DNA from: DAIOFH01 sp036745875
Lineage (GTDB): Bacteria; Planctomycetota; SZUA-567
Direction: 5' to 3'
Length of the DNA: 20,456 nucleotides
Assembly (NCBI GenBank): GCA_036745875.1
Contig: DAIOFH010000068.1
Coordinates: forward strand, 1 to 20,456
The first letter of the stretch is position 1. The number at the start of each line of letters is the position of its first letter. Below are positions 1-6,664 of this stretch, piece by piece. The position numbers and the translations under genes are program-made. The notes under the pieces were generated by a model that was not told the DNA's origin, did not search any database, and was given only the letters and a program-made list of their open reading frames with translations.

Positions 1-243
1 ATGCCCGGTTCCGAGCTGAGGCGACTGCTCAGCCCAGCGAACTCCAGTCGGCAGCACGGGGACGACTTCGTCTTTGCGGTAACCCACCACCGCAACACAG
101 TCGTCTACTCCTGCGTCCGAAAGTGCGCTGAGCACCCATTCGATAAGCGGTTTTCCGTTTGCCTCGAATAGGACCTTGGGGCGGTCGCCACCCATCCGCG
201 TGCCCTTGCCGGCGGCAAGAACAATTGCCTGGAGGTTTGGCAT
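1..243 (-). CDS. glmU: GlmU N-terminal part (N-acetylglucosamine-1-phosphate uridylyltransferase), truncated by window edge
   Basis: Bifunctional GlmU makes UDP-N-acetylglucosamine, the precursor of peptidoglycan and lipopolysaccharide, in the cytoplasm; its N-terminal half is the uridylyltransferase. The 81 visible residues begin MPNLQAIVLAAGKGTRMGGD, which holds the nucleotide-binding signature LAAGKGTRM. PKVLFEANGKPLIEWVL follows, and the fragment ends in QLGTGH, the start of the conserved QLGTGHA loop of GlmU uridylyltransferase domains. The ATG at 241-243 is preceded by AGGGAG at 249-254 with a 5-base gap, which supports this start. The acetyltransferase half is outside the window, so a stand-alone nucleotidyltransferase of the same fold cannot be excluded. 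The gene reads out of the window, divergent from the diguanylate cyclase at 713. Confidence 0.87.
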   Translation of the reverse strand, partial: MPNLQAIVLAAGKGTRMGGDRPKVLFEANGKPLIEWVLSALSDAGVDDCVAVVGYRKDEVVPVLPTGVRWAEQSPQLGTGH

Positions 244-322
244 TTCGACTCCCTGGTTCGGGTACCCCGAACCTCGCACATTATGGAACCGGTTCGCAAT
301 TTATAGCGTATACATAGCAAAT

Positions 323-351
323 AAAAACCTACACTCCTTGACCGGAGTGTA
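323..351 (-). terminator. Terminator-like hairpin in the glmU leader
   Basis: Read on the minus strand, TACACTCC and GGAGTGTA form a perfect 8-bp stem (330-337 with 344-351) around a 6-base loop. A U-run (complement of the A-run at 323-327) follows 2 bases later. It sits about 80 bases upstream of the glmU start and in the same orientation, with no minus-strand gene before it, so it may be an attenuator or the end of a very short RNA. Confidence 0.5.
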
Positions 352-363
352 TGCGACCAGTTA

Positions 364-391
364 AGACTACTGATATTTCGGTGCTTGTCAA
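364..391 (-). promoter_or_regulatory. Candidate sigma-70 promoter upstream of glmU
   Basis: On the minus strand a perfect TTGACA (391-386) is followed after 16 bases by TAGTCT (369-364), a weak -10. Transcription would start near 357, just before the hairpin at 330-351. The -10 matches consensus at only 3 of 6 positions. A TATAAA at 305-300, after the hairpin, is an alternative -10. Confidence 0.3.
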
Positions 392-642
392 TCTCTTTTT
401 CAGTTTTTTCTCTTTTCCCCGCCCGCTGGTCAGTAGCCTTTTCGCTTCACGAACAAGACTGGCAGTCGGAGGAAATAAGCGGGAATTCAACAATTATTAA
501 CGAAGGGTTACATTTCGAATATAATCTATGCCGCCATCTAAATTGGCACTCAAAAAAGAGCATGATAGCATACGAAAGGATAACATAAACGGCGTCTTTA
601 TTTATTATTGCGGTATAATTCGATCAACTTCGCGGTGGATTG
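392..642. other. Intergenic region with no recognised gene
   Basis: This stretch between the divergent glmU and diguanylate cyclase promoters is AT-rich and holds only short open frames without ribosome binding sites or recognisable protein motifs. A TATAAT occurs at 614-619 on the plus strand without a convincing -35. Confidence 0.5.
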
Positions 643-671
643 TTGACATTGTCACCAATTTGTGAGATATT
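643..671 (+). promoter_or_regulatory. Candidate promoter of the diguanylate cyclase gene
   Basis: A perfect TTGACA at 643-648 is followed after 17 bases by GATATT at 666-671 (4 of 6 matches to TATAAT). The -35 overlaps the palindrome TGACA-T-TGTCA at 644-654, which could be a repressor or activator site. The start codon is about 40 bases further on. Confidence 0.45.
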
Positions 672-712
672 ATATTACTTTTTGTTGAGCAGGAAAACCG
701 CATTCCAACACC

Positions 713-1957
713 ATGATGCAACTGGAATATAGTGGCAAAACCCCTATGTTAGACTTATTTTACGCCATTGACGTCAGATCCCTTCTGCTCGTTTTGATGC
801 TGGGAAATCTGGTGTCGGCAGCCCTTGTCGCCGCCTACCGGTACACTGCCCTTTCCAACGGGAGTGACCACCTATCCTTATATCTCCTCCTGGCGAAGTC
901 GTTCCAGGGGATATCCTATTATTTTCTCCTGCAGCGCAATAACATATCGGGTTTCCTCTCCGTCAATTTCGGCAATACGCTCCTCTTTGTCGGCTTCTAC
1001 TTCGAAGCCTTGTCGATGCTGGCCATTTTCAACGATTCCAGGACCAAGCTGCCACGGGTGCTTTTGGCCATACTGATCGGGTGTATCACGGCTTTCAATT
1101 TCGCGGAGCAAATATTCCCCAACTCCTCCTTCCGCGTGGTCGTCGCCTCGTTATGCATCTTTTCCATCCTCCTTCTGCCAAATCTCAAGATGATGTTGGC
1201 GCCGAACCAGGGCAGATTCCCGAAAGTCTCCGGATTATGCTATCTTGTTTTCCTGGTACTGCTGCTGCCCCGCGCCATCTATGCCATGTCCAACTCGATC
1301 AGCATTCTCAGCAACTTCTTTATCCAGCAGATGACTTTCCTGACCCTGGTCCTTCTCCTCATCTACAGCCTTCCGGCCTACCTTCTTGTCGTCAAAGAGA
1401 AGAACGACAAGGTAATCAGGAAAATCGCCAGCACGGATTACTTGACGAAACTTCCGAACCGGTTCAGCTTCCTCGAAGTGACGGAGAATATCTTCAGCCG
1501 CTGCCGGAAGAAACAATCTCTCGTAGCCTTGATATTCATGGATATCGACTATTTCAAATACACAAACGACAAGTACGGCCATAATTTCGGCGACAAGGTT
1601 CTTGTCAGTCTGGCCAATGTGCTGCAACACAATTTGCGCGACGGGGATTTATCATGCCGCTATGGCGGGGAAGAGTTCGTTGTATTCCTGCATGGTGCGG
1701 ATTTGCCGATTATCCAAAAAATCGCCCACCGTATCATGGATGGCGTCAGTTCCGCCGAATTCAGCGACTATCCCCGGTTCAGTTACACCATCAGCATGGG
1801 AATAGCCTACGGCATCCCAACCGAAGACATGCCGCTGTCGGGATTGATCGAAATCGCCGACAAGACCATGTATGTCGCCAAAAACAACGGAAGAAACAGG
1901 ATTGAATACACCAATATCACGCCGCCACCCGAGCCGACACAGCAGTTGACGGCGTAG
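713..1957 (+). CDS. Membrane-bound diguanylate cyclase (GGDEF domain)
   Basis: It makes cyclic di-GMP from two GTP, a second messenger controlling attachment and motility. Residues about 20-228 form an integral-membrane sensor of roughly six to eight hydrophobic segments, of no family I recognise. The GGDEF domain starts at STDYLTKLPNR (240-250). It contains FMDIDYFK (275-282, metal- and substrate-binding Asp) and the active-site loop RYGGEEF (316-322). RDGD at 309-312, five residues before GGEEF, is a complete RxxD inhibitory site, so the enzyme should be catalytically competent and subject to product inhibition. No EAL or HD-GYP domain is present. The start is not firmly fixed: two adjacent ATGs (713, 716) lie about 15-20 bases after a weak GGAAA, and an ATG at 746 would still keep the membrane region. 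Confidence 0.9.
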   Translation: MMQLEYSGKTPMLDLFYAIDVRSLLLVLMLGNLVSAALVAAYRYTALSNGSDHLSLYLLLAKSFQGISYYFLLQRNNISGFLSVNFGNTLLFVGFYFEALSMLAIFNDSRTKLPRVLLAILIGCITAFNFAEQIFPNSSFRVVVASLCIFSILLLPNLKMMLAPNQGRFPKVSGLCYLVFLVLLLPRAIYAMSNSISILSNFFIQQMTFLTLVLLLIYSLPAYLLVVKEKNDKVIRKIASTDYLTKLPNRFSFLEVTENIFSRCRKKQSLVALIFMDIDYFKYTNDKYGHNFGDKVLVSLANVLQHNLRDGDLSCRYGGEEFVVFLHGADLPIIQKIAHRIMDGVSSAEFSDYPRFSYTISMGIAYGIPTEDMPLSGLIEIADKTMYVAKNNGRNRIEYTNITPPPEPTQQLTA

Positions 1958-2220
1958 CCGCTATGTTTTTCGAAAAACAGTCGTGCACGGCGGTGCCCGT
2001 AGGCAAAGAAAACACGCTCATGAAGGGACTATAACCGCTGATTTGCATTACCATCTCCTTTCCAAGCCGCTAAATCCCGCGCAACCCGTCATGAACGGCC
2101 TGTCCATCCAGTCTTACCGGAAAATGCGGCGGCATTTTTTCCTCTTCGGAGCAAAGAGGATGCCAAAGCCCTCTCCAAGAAAGAAGAGAGCTTTATTGAA
2201 CAAGTGATGATCGGAATGCT
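1958..2220. other. Short intergenic region, no confident gene
   Basis: It lies between the convergent diguanylate cyclase and GH13 genes. A 16-base perfect palindrome TGTTTTTCGAAAAACA is at 1964-1979. A codon-like open frame without a start codon runs 2042-2251 and overlaps the GH13 3' end. No clear intrinsic terminator was found for either gene. Confidence 0.4.
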
Positions 2221-3516
2221 TCAGAAAATCCTGAACGCTACCGCGCCATAACGATTCAACGCGAGTTTTTCCGCCTTTTCCGGAAGGGTCACATTTGCCG
2301 CCTTGGTGCTGCGGTACTTTGGTGCGTTGAGGCGGCCGGTAAGGTCGCCGAGGTTTATCTCCTGGCGGTCTGCGGTGCGGTTGAACAAAAGCAATCCGCC
2401 CTCTTTTCCGTCCAAGGTTGTCTTGCGCAGCGCGAGGATGCCGTCCTTGCCGATATCGATCCGCTCCAGCCTGTTGTCTTCGGCAAAAACCCGGTGCGCA
2501 AGCTTCAGTGCATTCACGGCCCGTATGTAGTCGGTAATGTCGTAGTTCGCGCCTTCATAATCATGGGGATGGGTATGGACCACATGCGGCTTTTTGACAA
2601 AGCCGTATTCAAAGCCGATGAGGATCAACACGCCGGAGGAGATCAAGGTGGTGAAGAAGTAGTGCTGCTTGATCCGGTCTAGGTCACGGTTCCACTCTTC
2701 CGCGAGGCGCTGGGTATCATGGGATTCGGGGAAGCAGATGGACGAGAATTTCCCCTGCCCCATGTGCATCTGGTCGATGAACCAGTCCTGGCGGTAATCC
2801 CACCATTTCCCTGAGTTGAAGACGAAATCGTGCCCTGCCTTGCCGAGTTCGATCGTCTGCTCTATCGGGCAGCCCAGGGATTCGGCGAAGAATTTGCATT
2901 CGGGGTGTTTTCCCTTGGCGCGCTCGATCAGGAGACGCCACAAGTCGTTGGGAATTTGATAAGCCGCATCGCAGCGAAAACCGCGCACACCGCAGGAAAG
3001 AAACATATCAACAAGCGACCACCAATATTCCCACAGGTTATTCCTGTCGGAAGAATGTTCGTTGTCGATTTCGTTCAGGTCGCCCCAAACCACATAACCG
3101 CCGGGGGCCTGGTCGTCCTTGGCGCCGGGATTTTTGATGCTGCCGTCCGGGTTTTGCTTGTACCAGTTGCGGTGCTGCTGAGTAAGGGGGTTGTCGTAAG
3201 CGGTATGGTTTATGACTAGGTCAACCATAACTTCCGCGCCCATTTCCCTGCACTCGGATACGAAGCGGGTGAGCCTGGCCTTTTGGGCATCGAAAGTGTC
3301 GGACGGTACGAAAACCGGGCTGAAGCGGAAATAATCCCTAATGGCGTACAGACTACCGGACGCGCCGGTCAAATGAATCGGGTTTATGAAAATCCAGTTG
3401 AATCCCATTTCGACCGCGCGCTCTGCATGGGGCACCCAACGGTCGATGTCGCCGACAAGTGAAGGGAAAAGGTTATATATAAAAGGTATTCCCAAATTGT
3501 CTTTGGCATCTTTCAT
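2221..3516 (-). CDS. GH13 alpha-amylase-family glycosidase or transglycosidase, cytoplasmic
   Basis: A 431-residue (beta/alpha)8 enzyme acting on alpha-glucans. The family's conserved regions are visible in order: DLVINHT at 99-105 (region I, His104), GFRCDAA at 179-185 with nucleophile Asp183, FFAESLG at 209-215 with acid/base Glu212, and PESHDT at 263-268 with the transition-state Asp267. The N-terminus (IYNLFPSLVGDIDRW) has no signal peptide, so it probably works on internal glycogen or maltodextrin. There is only a short C-terminal beta region from about 350. GGGGAGA lies 7 bases before the ATG. Substrate specificity cannot be read; the fold resembles the catalytic part of GlgE-like maltosyltransferases, but no glycogen gene is adjacent. 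It is transcribed alone. Confidence 0.85.
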   Translation of the reverse strand: MKDAKDNLGIPFIYNLFPSLVGDIDRWVPHAERAVEMGFNWIFINPIHLTGASGSLYAIRDYFRFSPVFVPSDTFDAQKARLTRFVSECREMGAEVMVDLVINHTAYDNPLTQQHRNWYKQNPDGSIKNPGAKDDQAPGGYVVWGDLNEIDNEHSSDRNNLWEYWWSLVDMFLSCGVRGFRCDAAYQIPNDLWRLLIERAKGKHPECKFFAESLGCPIEQTIELGKAGHDFVFNSGKWWDYRQDWFIDQMHMGQGKFSSICFPESHDTQRLAEEWNRDLDRIKQHYFFTTLISSGVLILIGFEYGFVKKPHVVHTHPHDYEGANYDITDYIRAVNALKLAHRVFAEDNRLERIDIGKDGILALRKTTLDGKEGGLLLFNRTADRQEINLGDLTGRLNAPKYRSTKAANVTLPEKAEKLALNRYGAVAFRIF

Positions 3517-3877
3517 CGCACATTCTCCCCAAATGGCTGGTATACTACTGAAAGTTCGAATCCCGTCCGTCGGTCCGATCCGGAATGCTAACCATACACA
3601 TATATTCAGTGTGCAACTTTAATTGAATAGTACTAATAAAGATACTGAATTGCTAATAAAAACTCAATTAACATCGAGCAAACCATATGCAATTCACGTA
3701 ACCCCATTATTTAAAATGACTTCTATACAACTTCCACCGGAAACAAGGCGAAAAAAACATTGCAATACCCGAAGACTGGGTACAATTAGAGTGTGTTATC
3801 GGATATCGTGTTTATAGAGACATATTGTTTATCGGACGGGGTGAGCAAAAACTTTATCACATCAGGATTTTCTTTAT
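3517..3877. other. AT-rich divergent intergenic region
   Basis: This separates the GH13 gene (-) from the 3D-domain gene (+). It holds a direct repeat CTAATAAA at 3633-3640 and 3653-3660, exactly 20 bp apart, and a candidate plus-strand promoter at 3760-3786. No gene or RNA could be recognised. TTCGAATCCC at 3555-3564 resembles a tRNA T-loop but lacks a matching stem. Confidence 0.5.
3760..3786 (+). promoter_or_regulatory. Candidate promoter of the 3D-domain gene
   Basis: TTGCAA at 3760-3765 and TACAAT at 3781-3786 are 15 bases apart (16 if the -35 is taken one base earlier). The -10 matches TATAAT at 5 of 6 positions. The coding start is about 90 bases downstream. Confidence 0.35.
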
Positions 3878-4564
3878 ATGCGCTGGAGATTGTACATATT
3901 TTTGCTGTCGGCGACAGCGGTTTTTTGCTTTATGCTTCTGACCGCGACCACCGACTACACCTTCCGTTCGGGCTCAGCCGGAGTTCGGAGGACTGCACAG
4001 AATGCGCCTTCAACCAGCGCTTCCGTCAGGCTTCTCACCGCAGTCGTAGCAGAGCCGGAAGTTAAACAGGTTGCAACGCCGCAAAAACGCGATGTGCTTT
4101 TGGGGCTTAAACCAAACCAGCTTCGCCCCTTTGTACCCCAATCGGCCGATCCCGTCTTCGCCCGCCACGAAGCCGAACGCGAAGAGCGGATCAATCGCGG
4201 CAAACCCGCCAATCGCCACCGCCTCAAATGGGACGAGCGCGGCTGGTACCGTGAGGAAGTCGCCCTGGTCACGGCATACTGCCCCTGCGCCCGTTGCTGC
4301 GGTACGGGTTCTCCCGGCATCACCAGCATCGGCAAAAACGCCTGGACGCCCGGCCTTGCGGCAGAACCGAACTATCTTGGTTATGGCACTAAAGTCTTCG
4401 TCCCCGGCTACGGCTATTCCGAAGTCGACGACACCGGCGGAGCGATGCGCAGACATTGGAGGCAGAACGGACTTCTGCATATCGATGTCCGTATGACTTA
4501 CCACCACGAAGCCCGCCAGTGGGGTAAACAATACCTCAGAGTCAAGATATACGAGACAAATTAA
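3878..4564 (+). CDS. 3D (Asp-Asp-Asp) domain protein, probable cell-wall-active envelope protein
   Basis: 228 residues. A hydrophobic segment at about 5-23 is an uncleaved anchor or signal peptide, so the rest should be periplasmic. A low-complexity linker (30-120) leads to a 3D domain at about 128-226, the double-psi barrel also found in MltA lytic transglycosylases and Rpf-like muralytic proteins. Visible elements are VTAYCPCARCCG (131-142), GITSIGK (147-153), GLAAEP (159-164), YGTKVFVPGYG (169-179), DDTGG (184-188) and HIDVRM (201-206). The Asp residues of DTGG and IDV are present, but the first 'D' of the family (usually in a DP pair) is Glu163. AGGA lies 10 bases before the ATG. The exact enzymatic role is unknown. 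The next frame (4591) is a decayed gene 26 bases away, probably once in the same transcript. Confidence 0.82.
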   Translation: MRWRLYIFLLSATAVFCFMLLTATTDYTFRSGSAGVRRTAQNAPSTSASVRLLTAVVAEPEVKQVATPQKRDVLLGLKPNQLRPFVPQSADPVFARHEAEREERINRGKPANRHRLKWDERGWYREEVALVTAYCPCARCCGTGSPGITSIGKNAWTPGLAAEPNYLGYGTKVFVPGYGYSEVDDTGGAMRRHWRQNGLLHIDVRMTYHHEARQWGKQYLRVKIYETN

Positions 4565-4590
4565 TCACGCTGTTTGTCTTCGCGCTTTGA

Positions 4591-4890
4591 ATGCAGGCAT
4601 ACGCTTATGAAAAGCGCAACTGCCTGGATCTGGCGCGCAGCAACTACCTTGACGAAATCCGGTTCATCGACGCCGGCGGCCTGCCTGATGCCATTATGGG
4701 ACGGCCGGAGCTGTTCGCCGGCGGGCGACCTCGGTACATCATGCCAAGCGCCAAGACAGTTATCATCGTTTCCATGTATATCGGAAATACCAGCCCTCCT
4801 TTTCAGGCGAAACGTGCTTATGCTTGCTCCGGATTGATCTTGAAGATAATTCTTTACGCTTTATTGAAAACATTTCGAAGAGAATTATAA
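4591..4890 (+). pseudogene. Truncated remnant resembling the N-terminal part of an epoxyqueuosine-reductase (QueG)-like iron-sulfur protein
   Basis: The 99-residue frame contains EIRFIDAGGLPDAIMGRP and then a segment ending in PSAKTVIIVSMYIGN (about residues 52-66). That is the pattern of the N-terminal part of QueG-like and related 4Fe-4S double-cluster reductases (RPxxIxPxAKxVIVxxxYIG). After about residue 68 the similarity stops and the DNA turns AT-rich. The cluster-binding cysteines and the rest of a family that normally exceeds 250 residues are absent. There is no ribosome binding site, and a stop codon (TGA) sits directly before the ATG. I infer a decayed gene left behind the 3D-domain gene, sharing the terminator at 4907. 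A functional small protein is less likely. Confidence 0.5.
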
Positions 4891-4891
4891 T
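4864..4891 (+). promoter_or_regulatory. Strong candidate sigma-70 promoter of the dehydrogenase gene
   Basis: TTGAAA at 4864-4869 and a perfect TATAAT at 4886-4891 are 16 bases apart. The predicted start, near 4898, lies just before the terminator hairpin at 4907-4935. Confidence 0.55.
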
Positions 4892-4906
4892 AAACGCTTT
4901 ATTTAG

Positions 4907-4944
4907 CATTTGGCGAATCTCCGGTTCGCCAAATGTTTTTGTTT
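4907..4944 (+). terminator. Intrinsic terminator between promoter and dehydrogenase start
   Basis: CATTTGGCGAA (4907-4917) and TTCGCCAAATG (4925-4935) form a perfect 11-bp stem with a 7-base loop, followed by TTTTTGTTT. It could end transcripts from the 3D-domain gene. It also lies downstream of the best promoter for the dehydrogenase, so it may act as an attenuator. Confidence 0.8.
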
Positions 4945-4981
4945 GCCCACGGCATTTCATAATAAGAGGAAGCAACAGAGC

Positions 4982-6103
4982 ATGAAAAACTACGATGTCG
5001 CATTAATGCCCGGTGACGGTATCGGGCCGGAAGTCACAGCCGAAGCGCAAAAGACCGTTAACAAGGCGGCTGATAAATTCGGATTTGCCGTCAAATGGAC
5101 CAGCTTCCCTTACGGCGCCGAATATTACCTCAAAAATAAAATTGCCCTCCCTGAATCGGCATTCAGGGAATTGGCCGATTTCAATGCCATGCTCCTCGGC
5201 GCGGTCGGCGATCCACGCGTCAAACCGGGCCCGTTGGAACAAGGCATCCTGCTTGCCCTGCGCTTTTATTTCGACCAATACGTCAACCTCCGCCCCGCCA
5301 TTTCCATGCCTGGCGTCCCGCTGCCGGTGAAATTGGCGGACGGTGAGGAACTTGACGTTGTTGTCGTCCGGGAAAACACGGAAGACCTCTATATGGGCAT
5401 CGGCGGCAAGGGCAAGGGCGAGTTCCTCATCAACCTCGCCGCCAAACGCAGGCTTTTCAACCTTTGCGGCAAGCTTGAAATGACAGCGTCCAACGTCACC
5501 GAAACGGCGATGACGATCGGGCTCATGTCCCGCCCCGGCATCGAGCGCATAACGCGCTACGCCTTCAACCTCGCCAGGGAGCGCGGCGAAAAGAAAGTCA
5601 ACATCGTAACCAAATCAAACGCCGTTCCTCACCTTTACGGGTTCTGGGACGAAGTCACGTCGGAAATCGCCAAAAGCGAATTTCCAGACATGGAATACAC
5701 TCACCTCAATGTGGATGCGGTTTGTTACCTCCTGGCCCGCCAACCTGCAGGCTGGGGCGTCCTCCTGTGCCCAAATCTTTTCGGCGACATCGTCAGCGAC
5801 CTGATGTCTGCCTTCGCGGGCGGCCTTGGGCTCGCCGCCGCTGGCAACATCGGCGAATCCCTCTCGATGTTCGAGCCTGTCCACGGTTCCGCGCCGACGA
5901 TAGCCAAAACAGGGAAAGCCAACCCGCTCGCCGCCATTCTCTCCACAGGCATGATGCTAAAATATCTTGGCGAAGCCGAGGCGGCAAAGGCTATAGAGGA
6001 TGCGGTGCGAAATTATCTCGCCTCCGGTTCCGACCTGCCCATTGAACTTGGTGGTACCGCCCCGACCGCAATGGTGGGCGATATGGTGTGTGCGAAGCTA
6101 TAG
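4982..6103 (+). CDS. Isocitrate/isopropylmalate-family beta-decarboxylating dehydrogenase
   Basis: 373 residues, full length for the family, which oxidises and decarboxylates a 2-hydroxy acid with NAD(P) and Mg2+. Seen: LMPGDGIGPEV (8-18), the substrate arginines in ALRFYFDQYVNLRP (92-105) and VRENTEDLY (129-137), catalytic Lys211 in VTKSNAVP, and Asp245, Asp269 and Asp273 in NVDA and FGDIVSD. The nucleotide loop is EPVHGSAP then TIAKTGKANP (298-315). Where NAD-type isopropylmalate dehydrogenases have Asp after GSAP, this protein has Thr306, so cofactor preference is uncertain. Substrate (isocitrate, isopropylmalate, homoisocitrate, tartrate) cannot be decided, and no leuCD or leuA lies nearby. 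The ATG at 4982 is chosen because the family N-terminus starts there and GAGGAA precedes it. A TTG at 4910 would put the terminator hairpin inside the gene. Confidence 0.85.
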   Translation: MKNYDVALMPGDGIGPEVTAEAQKTVNKAADKFGFAVKWTSFPYGAEYYLKNKIALPESAFRELADFNAMLLGAVGDPRVKPGPLEQGILLALRFYFDQYVNLRPAISMPGVPLPVKLADGEELDVVVVRENTEDLYMGIGGKGKGEFLINLAAKRRLFNLCGKLEMTASNVTETAMTIGLMSRPGIERITRYAFNLARERGEKKVNIVTKSNAVPHLYGFWDEVTSEIAKSEFPDMEYTHLNVDAVCYLLARQPAGWGVLLCPNLFGDIVSDLMSAFAGGLGLAAAGNIGESLSMFEPVHGSAPTIAKTGKANPLAAILSTGMMLKYLGEAEAAKAIEDAVRNYLASGSDLPIELGGTAPTAMVGDMVCAKL

Positions 6104-6112
6104 TTCCGAAAA

Positions 6113-6176
6113 AATTCACCGCAGAGGGCGCAGAGAGTTTTAATCGGCTGTTCTCCGTGCTCTCCGCGGTTAAATT
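6113..6176. repeat. Imperfect inverted repeat (ACCGCAGAG-type hairpin) between convergent genes
   Basis: The left arm 6113-6137 (AATTCACCGCAGAG, then GGCGCAGAGAG) and the reverse complement of 6151-6176 (AATTTAACCGCGGAG, then AGCACGGAGAG) match over nearly the whole 25 bases, with a 13-15-base loop. Such ACCGCAGAG/GCAGAG palindromes recur in many environmental genomes; that is from memory. It probably acts as a bidirectional terminator. Its right arm contains the stop codon of the HD-domain gene (6170-6172). Confidence 0.65.
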
Positions 6177-6664
6177 AGCTGAAAAATGGAATCAAGCATC
6201 CTGATTCCCGATGTGGTTTTGAAAATCTTGTCACGGACCGAGATAATCTCCCGTTTTTCCATATTCCCTTCGTCACAGTTGACCAGGAAGTCCGCTTCAA
6301 TCAGGATTTGGTAATCAAGTCCTTCGATATGGCTGTATTCATGATGATGCGCGATAAGCCAGCACACACGGTGAATGCGCTGGGGCGGGATCGTATATTT
6401 TGACAGCATTTCCTTGGCAATCGGGGGACCTTCGACCTGCTGGTGAGGTCCGGCGGCGGAATTGTATTTTTCCAGGCTGGACTTTATGCCGATGTCGTGC
6501 ATGAGGGCAACAACGCGGAGCCAAAACAAATCTTCACTTTCCATATTTTCCGCCAAGCCGATCATCTCTGCATAGCTGTCGACCTTTAGCAAATGGTTTG
6601 TCCGGTGCTTGTCAGGATCAAAGGCAAGCATATCGTAAAAGATTTTTCCAAGATCGATGTCCAT
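6170..6664 (-). CDS. HD-domain metal-dependent phosphohydrolase
   Basis: 164 residues. The HD superfamily hydrolyses phosphate esters, commonly nucleotides, using a metal site made of His and Asp residues. Seen: His24 in TNHLLKV, the signature HDIG at 56-59, His74 followed by EGPPIAKEML (78-87), the triplet HHH at 106-108, and EADFLVN (123-129) supplying the last Asp. There is no GYP motif and no second domain, so it is not an HD-GYP c-di-GMP phosphodiesterase. The substrate is unknown; stand-alone HD proteins of this size include 5'-nucleotidase-like and dNTPase-like enzymes. AGGAGG (6681-6676) precedes the ATG with a rather long 11-base gap. The stop codon lies inside the hairpin repeat shared with the convergent dehydrogenase gene. 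Confidence 0.82.
   Translation of the reverse strand: MDIDLGKIFYDMLAFDPDKHRTNHLLKVDSYAEMIGLAENMESEDLFWLRVVALMHDIGIKSSLEKYNSAAGPHQQVEGPPIAKEMLSKYTIPPQRIHRVCWLIAHHHEYSHIEGLDYQILIEADFLVNCDEGNMEKREIISVRDKIFKTTSGIRMLDSIFQLI

Noticed and set aside
385..588. 67-residue plus-strand ORF between glmU and the diguanylate cyclase
   Set aside because: No ribosome binding site, no recognisable motif and low-complexity composition typical of AT-rich spacer.
2133..2160. CCTCTT/AAGAGG stem as a terminator between the cyclase and GH13 genes
   Set aside because: No T-run follows the stem on either strand; the T's precede it on the plus strand.
3553..3580. TTCGAATCCC resembling a tRNA T-loop and 3' end
   Set aside because: The five bases before the loop do not pair with those after it, and no D-arm, anticodon arm or CCA is present.
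4910..4981. N-terminal extension of the dehydrogenase from a TTG
   Set aside because: It would be encoded by the terminator hairpin, and the family N-terminus starts at the ATG at 4982, which has its own ribosome binding site.
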